The notes below the pieces were generated by a model. The model worked only from the letters and a program-made list of their open reading frames with translations. It searched no databases and was not told where the DNA came from. A DNA stretch of 64,000 bases from Sarcocystis neurona. Lineage: Eukaryota > Apicomplexa > Conoidasida > Eucoccidiorida > Sarcocystidae. Shown piece by piece: positions 61,085-64,000 of this stretch. Both the position numbers and the translations under genes were made by a program. Numbering within the stretch: the first letter of the stretch is position 1; each line of letters opens with the position of its first letter. The stretch spans positions 2,017,295 to 2,081,294 of the forward strand of contig KL647297.1 in the NCBI GenBank assembly GCA_000727475.1. The letters are read 5' to 3'.

Positions 61085-62695
61085 GGGCAGTCGCCGCGCA
61101 AGAGCATCTATAAAAGCTTGATCGCCAGGCGTCGCGGAGCTGGGGGGCACGCAACTAGCGACGAGCAGCTGAGACTTGAAAAAAAGAGAGAGCTCTGAGA
61201 CGACCTTAGCCGTTGGAAGCAACAGAGTCAACAGCGCTGGGAACAAGCGCTGACTTACGGATTGCTTCAGGGCATCAGATTCTTTGACCTGAAATGCTAA
61301 ACGGGTGAGAACGTCGGGTTGAGACCTAGGCACGACACAGGCGTAACCCTTCCAAACTTCCTTGCAGTCACCGGATGGTGGCCGGTGAAGAGAGGCCGCA
61401 ACAAGCGTTGCTTGGCAAATTTTTAGTCTTGCCGGGGCTGTGACCGCGCATCCACGGCCGTTCTAACGGAAGCTGCTGATAGTCCCGAACTACGCTTCGG
61501 TTTCAGTTTAGCAGGAGACACGGTGCTAATTCTGCGAATGTCAGCAGTAGACGCGACGCAGATTTTGCGACTGTCTCGCTCAAAAATCCTGCGATGCCGC
61601 TTCATGCTGGTGCCACTGCGGTGCCCCCAGTGCGCTCGACCTTCGAGGCGAGTACGCTAGTCCTCAGCTCATGTGAACACAGGTTAACTCTGTTCACATT
61701 AGTTTTTTCTCAACAAACGGTGAAGTGAATGTTCACCAGCGTATATGCTTGATACGTCTCGCTCACAGGATGTCCTCTTCCGTGAAACGACTAAGCGCGT
61801 TGATGGGGTAGCCGTTTGTTTTGCATCAGGCCAATGACGAGGAAATCGAAGCAGTTTGCAACATTACGTGCTGGGCTATTTCTGCATAGAGGTCATGCCT
61901 GTTTTGTCAATCGCCTCTTCCTCTAACTCATAATGCGTGGCGTACCGTAGAATGTGTACACCATGTACTGTGTGGTGGTGAAGTACGGTAGATGCGGCTG
62001 CAGGAAGAAGCAAATACACAACTGCTTAGAGCAAGGCAAGTGTTTTCTTCAGGCGTCGCACAAACGGGGAGCTAAAGAACGAAACTTCCGAAGGAGCCGG
62101 CAGTGATGAAATATCTTCCGAGGTGATGGATCTCGTCCGCCAAATAATTTACAGAACTACTGTTTCTGTGACGCAAAACCACCTCTGTACGCGGGAGCTT
62201 CTGTCGAGTCGTTTAACGGCCTTTCGTCGTATCTGAATCTTCGTTATTCCCTGTGCATATTTACCACCGCTGGATTGTCCGATGATATAGGTGCAGATGT
62301 TCCGGGGTCCGCCAGTTAGCCATTCTCACATCAGACACCTGATGAGAAGCAAGCGGCTTCTCCGATGCAGAGCAGCGCGATAGTACCGATGTTTGCCTTG
62401 CGCTCCCGAGAAGCACCCGAGTGAAGGTGACGTAAGCGCATACCAACTGGGCTTGGCTTGCGAACATATAAAGAAAGCAGAAATCGCTTTCGTGTTCACC
62501 CGTGGGCGTATTTATGCATGCGTTCGCCCTTACGTCGTCACGAGCAACTTACACACGTAATTTTGTCAAAAGGTACTGCAACCAGTGAAGCAGCGACACA
62601 GTGTGAGACTTTTGCAGGACTTAGAAAACAATTCGTCTCCTGGGGCCGCTGTCCGTACCCACTCGGTGGTTCGAATGTTGAGGTCAAATTCTTAC

Positions 62696-62874
62696 TCGTC
62701 TGGAAATTCCGCTCGAGCTAAGAGACGTACATACTCTCTACAGCTCGGATCGCTAGACTCCTGCGCCGACAGCGGGCAGGTCGCTAAAACTATCGACACG
62801 ACCGCTCCAAAACGTGCTAACACACATGAACTGCAGACATAGAACCCACTGTCGTTGCCGTGTGCACGTATCAT
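62696..62874 (-). CDS. Candidate first exon of a secreted protein
   Basis: The minus-strand ATG at 62874 opens a frame with a hydrophobic stretch (ARFGAVVSIVLATCPLSA) followed by a polar segment with one cysteine (SSDPSCREYVRLLARAEF). The frame would stop right after a GACGA|GTAAGA donor, as expected for a real exon end. Coccidian surface antigens often start this way, but the segment is too short to assign and I found no matching second exon. Confidence 0.25.
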
Positions 62875-64000
62875 CTACCTCCTCATATCAAGAAGCACGC
62901 ACGCTGAGCGACCATTGTCAAACTGGCTTCCCTCAGGCATACTACTACTGCTGATTTTAATAGAGGATTGATACTTATCTAGCGTTTCTGCTTGATAGTG
63001 CTGCAGTGATCAATGTTGGCAGTTGGACTTCATTCCTCTCTTAGACCTCGTTCTGCATACTTCCCCACGCCCGCACCTGCCGCAGAGGGGGGGCTCTCCA
63101 GAGCAGATGACCACCCTTGTACAGTGGGGCTTGCGACGTTGTGTCACTACCCGGGTTCCCTTCGGTTCTGTACATGTCTATCCATGACGAACAGTGCCAC
63201 TTAAAAGAGTCTTTCGCGTATTGTTGATTCGGTCTGCGTAGTCTTCAGTAACCTACTACATGCTACTCCACTGTGCATTTAGTTTGCAGAGTACAACTGC
63301 ACGTAAGAGAGCTCTGGTTCATGCAGTGCAGCTCATTAAAATTCTCCCTTTTGTCGAGGTGCCGCCTTTTCAGAAACGGGTCACATGTATGCTTAAGCCT
63401 CACACGTGCTATCACGTTTTACAGTTCTGTCCAAACTGCCGATGCGTTGGAAGTGCTTGTGCAGCACGTCCATGTTGTACGATACGAAGCTCGCGGGCTA
63501 GTAAATAAGTTTCCGCCGGCGTTATTACATTTTCGCAGTTGATCGTCCACACAGTCCACAAGGCAACTTTTTGGTTCAGTCTCTCCGCCCGTCGTAACTG
63601 TTCACGTGCACTCTCGGAACACGTCATTTATTGTTTGCACACAAAAATACATTCTGCAAAACAAGTGGTCGGTGCGGCACAGCACGGCTTCCACGTCTTC
63701 AGTTCCAGTGTTTTATTCCTAGTAATCCACCCAGGAAGCTCCGCTTGACGAAGTCTGAATAACCTCGACTCTGACATCCTTTTTTACCTACAAGCGCACA
63801 GGCGAGCACTGGACAAGCGGTGCGATGCGCGTGGCCTGTCCACCTCATTCCACTACTGCCTCAACGTGCAGCGTGGTCGCCGCTTTATCGTTATATACTG
63901 TGGGGTATCGCCGCGCCTTTTCGACGGCGTAGTCAACAAAGCCCGGTCCCAGGGTCTGCCTTCTCGGTGGAGCACATGTTCACCCGCCATTTCGGCAGCG

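Larger units (their letters stand above)
60323..64000. other. Unassigned right end upstream of AMA1
   Basis: This holds the AMA1 promoter and 5' UTR and an unknown remainder. Besides the two candidates listed separately, a minus-strand frame at 61037-61288 begins after an acceptor-like ATTTCAG, and 61423-61605 (minus) starts with MKRHRRIFERDSRK. I could not join them with a proper donor. Frames at 63260-63508 (plus) and 63412-63627 (minus) overlap each other and neither is recognisable. Confidence 0.45.

Noticed and set aside
61672..61698. Imperfect palindrome TGTGAACA...TGTTCACA
   Set aside because: Real but with central mismatches and short arms; below what I would call notable next to the perfect palindromes elsewhere.

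Overview
This window is nuclear DNA of an apicomplexan parasite, most likely an eimeriid coccidian (Eimeria or Cyclospora type); I cannot name the species. The signs are an apical membrane antigen 1 (AMA1) gene, housekeeping genes cut into many exons by GT-AG introns of mostly 0.2-1.5 kb, conserved enzymes swollen by Ala/Gln/Ser/Cys-rich insertions built from CAG-type triplets, and many TA/CA microsatellites and short minisatellites between and inside genes. Nothing prokaryotic is present (no operons, ribosome binding sites or CRISPR), and I found no tRNA or rRNA gene.

Layout. 1-6.4 kb: gene-poor DNA with a possible last exon of an off-window gene (284-492) and a 59-bp tandem duplication. 6.4-25.4 kb, plus strand: a very long gene for condensin complex subunit 1 (CAP-D2 family). 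Its 3' ten exons join in perfect phase; its 5' third is only partly resolved. 25.4-31.6 kb: repeat-rich intergenic DNA with one weak coding candidate. 31.6-31.9 kb, minus strand: a small TOM22-like mitochondrial import receptor subunit. 31.9-34.3 kb: divergent intergenic region with a 23-bp minisatellite. 34.3-51.9 kb, plus strand: a complete 12-exon NSUN2/Trm4-type RNA (cytosine-5) methyltransferase; the assembled frame is exactly 1,932 codons and the first intron is GC-AG. 51.9-53.85 kb: convergent intergenic DNA. 53.85-60.3 kb, minus strand: AMA1 in nine recognised exons with signal peptide, pro-region, cysteine-rich ectodomain, transmembrane segment and conserved cytoplasmic tail; one junction before the transmembrane exon is out of phase. 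60.3-64 kb: unassigned DNA with weak candidates, including a possible first exon of a secreted protein.

The four recognised genes do not form a pathway: chromosome condensation, mitochondrial protein import, RNA modification and host-cell invasion. The points most worth a second look are the GC-AG intron, the Ser/Cys-rich insertion in NSUN2, two perfect inverted-repeat structures in introns (one a pair of mutually exclusive hairpins), non-triplet minisatellites that imitate coding CAG repeats, and the unresolved AMA1 juxtamembrane junction. I did not find a convincing wholly new multi-gene system.
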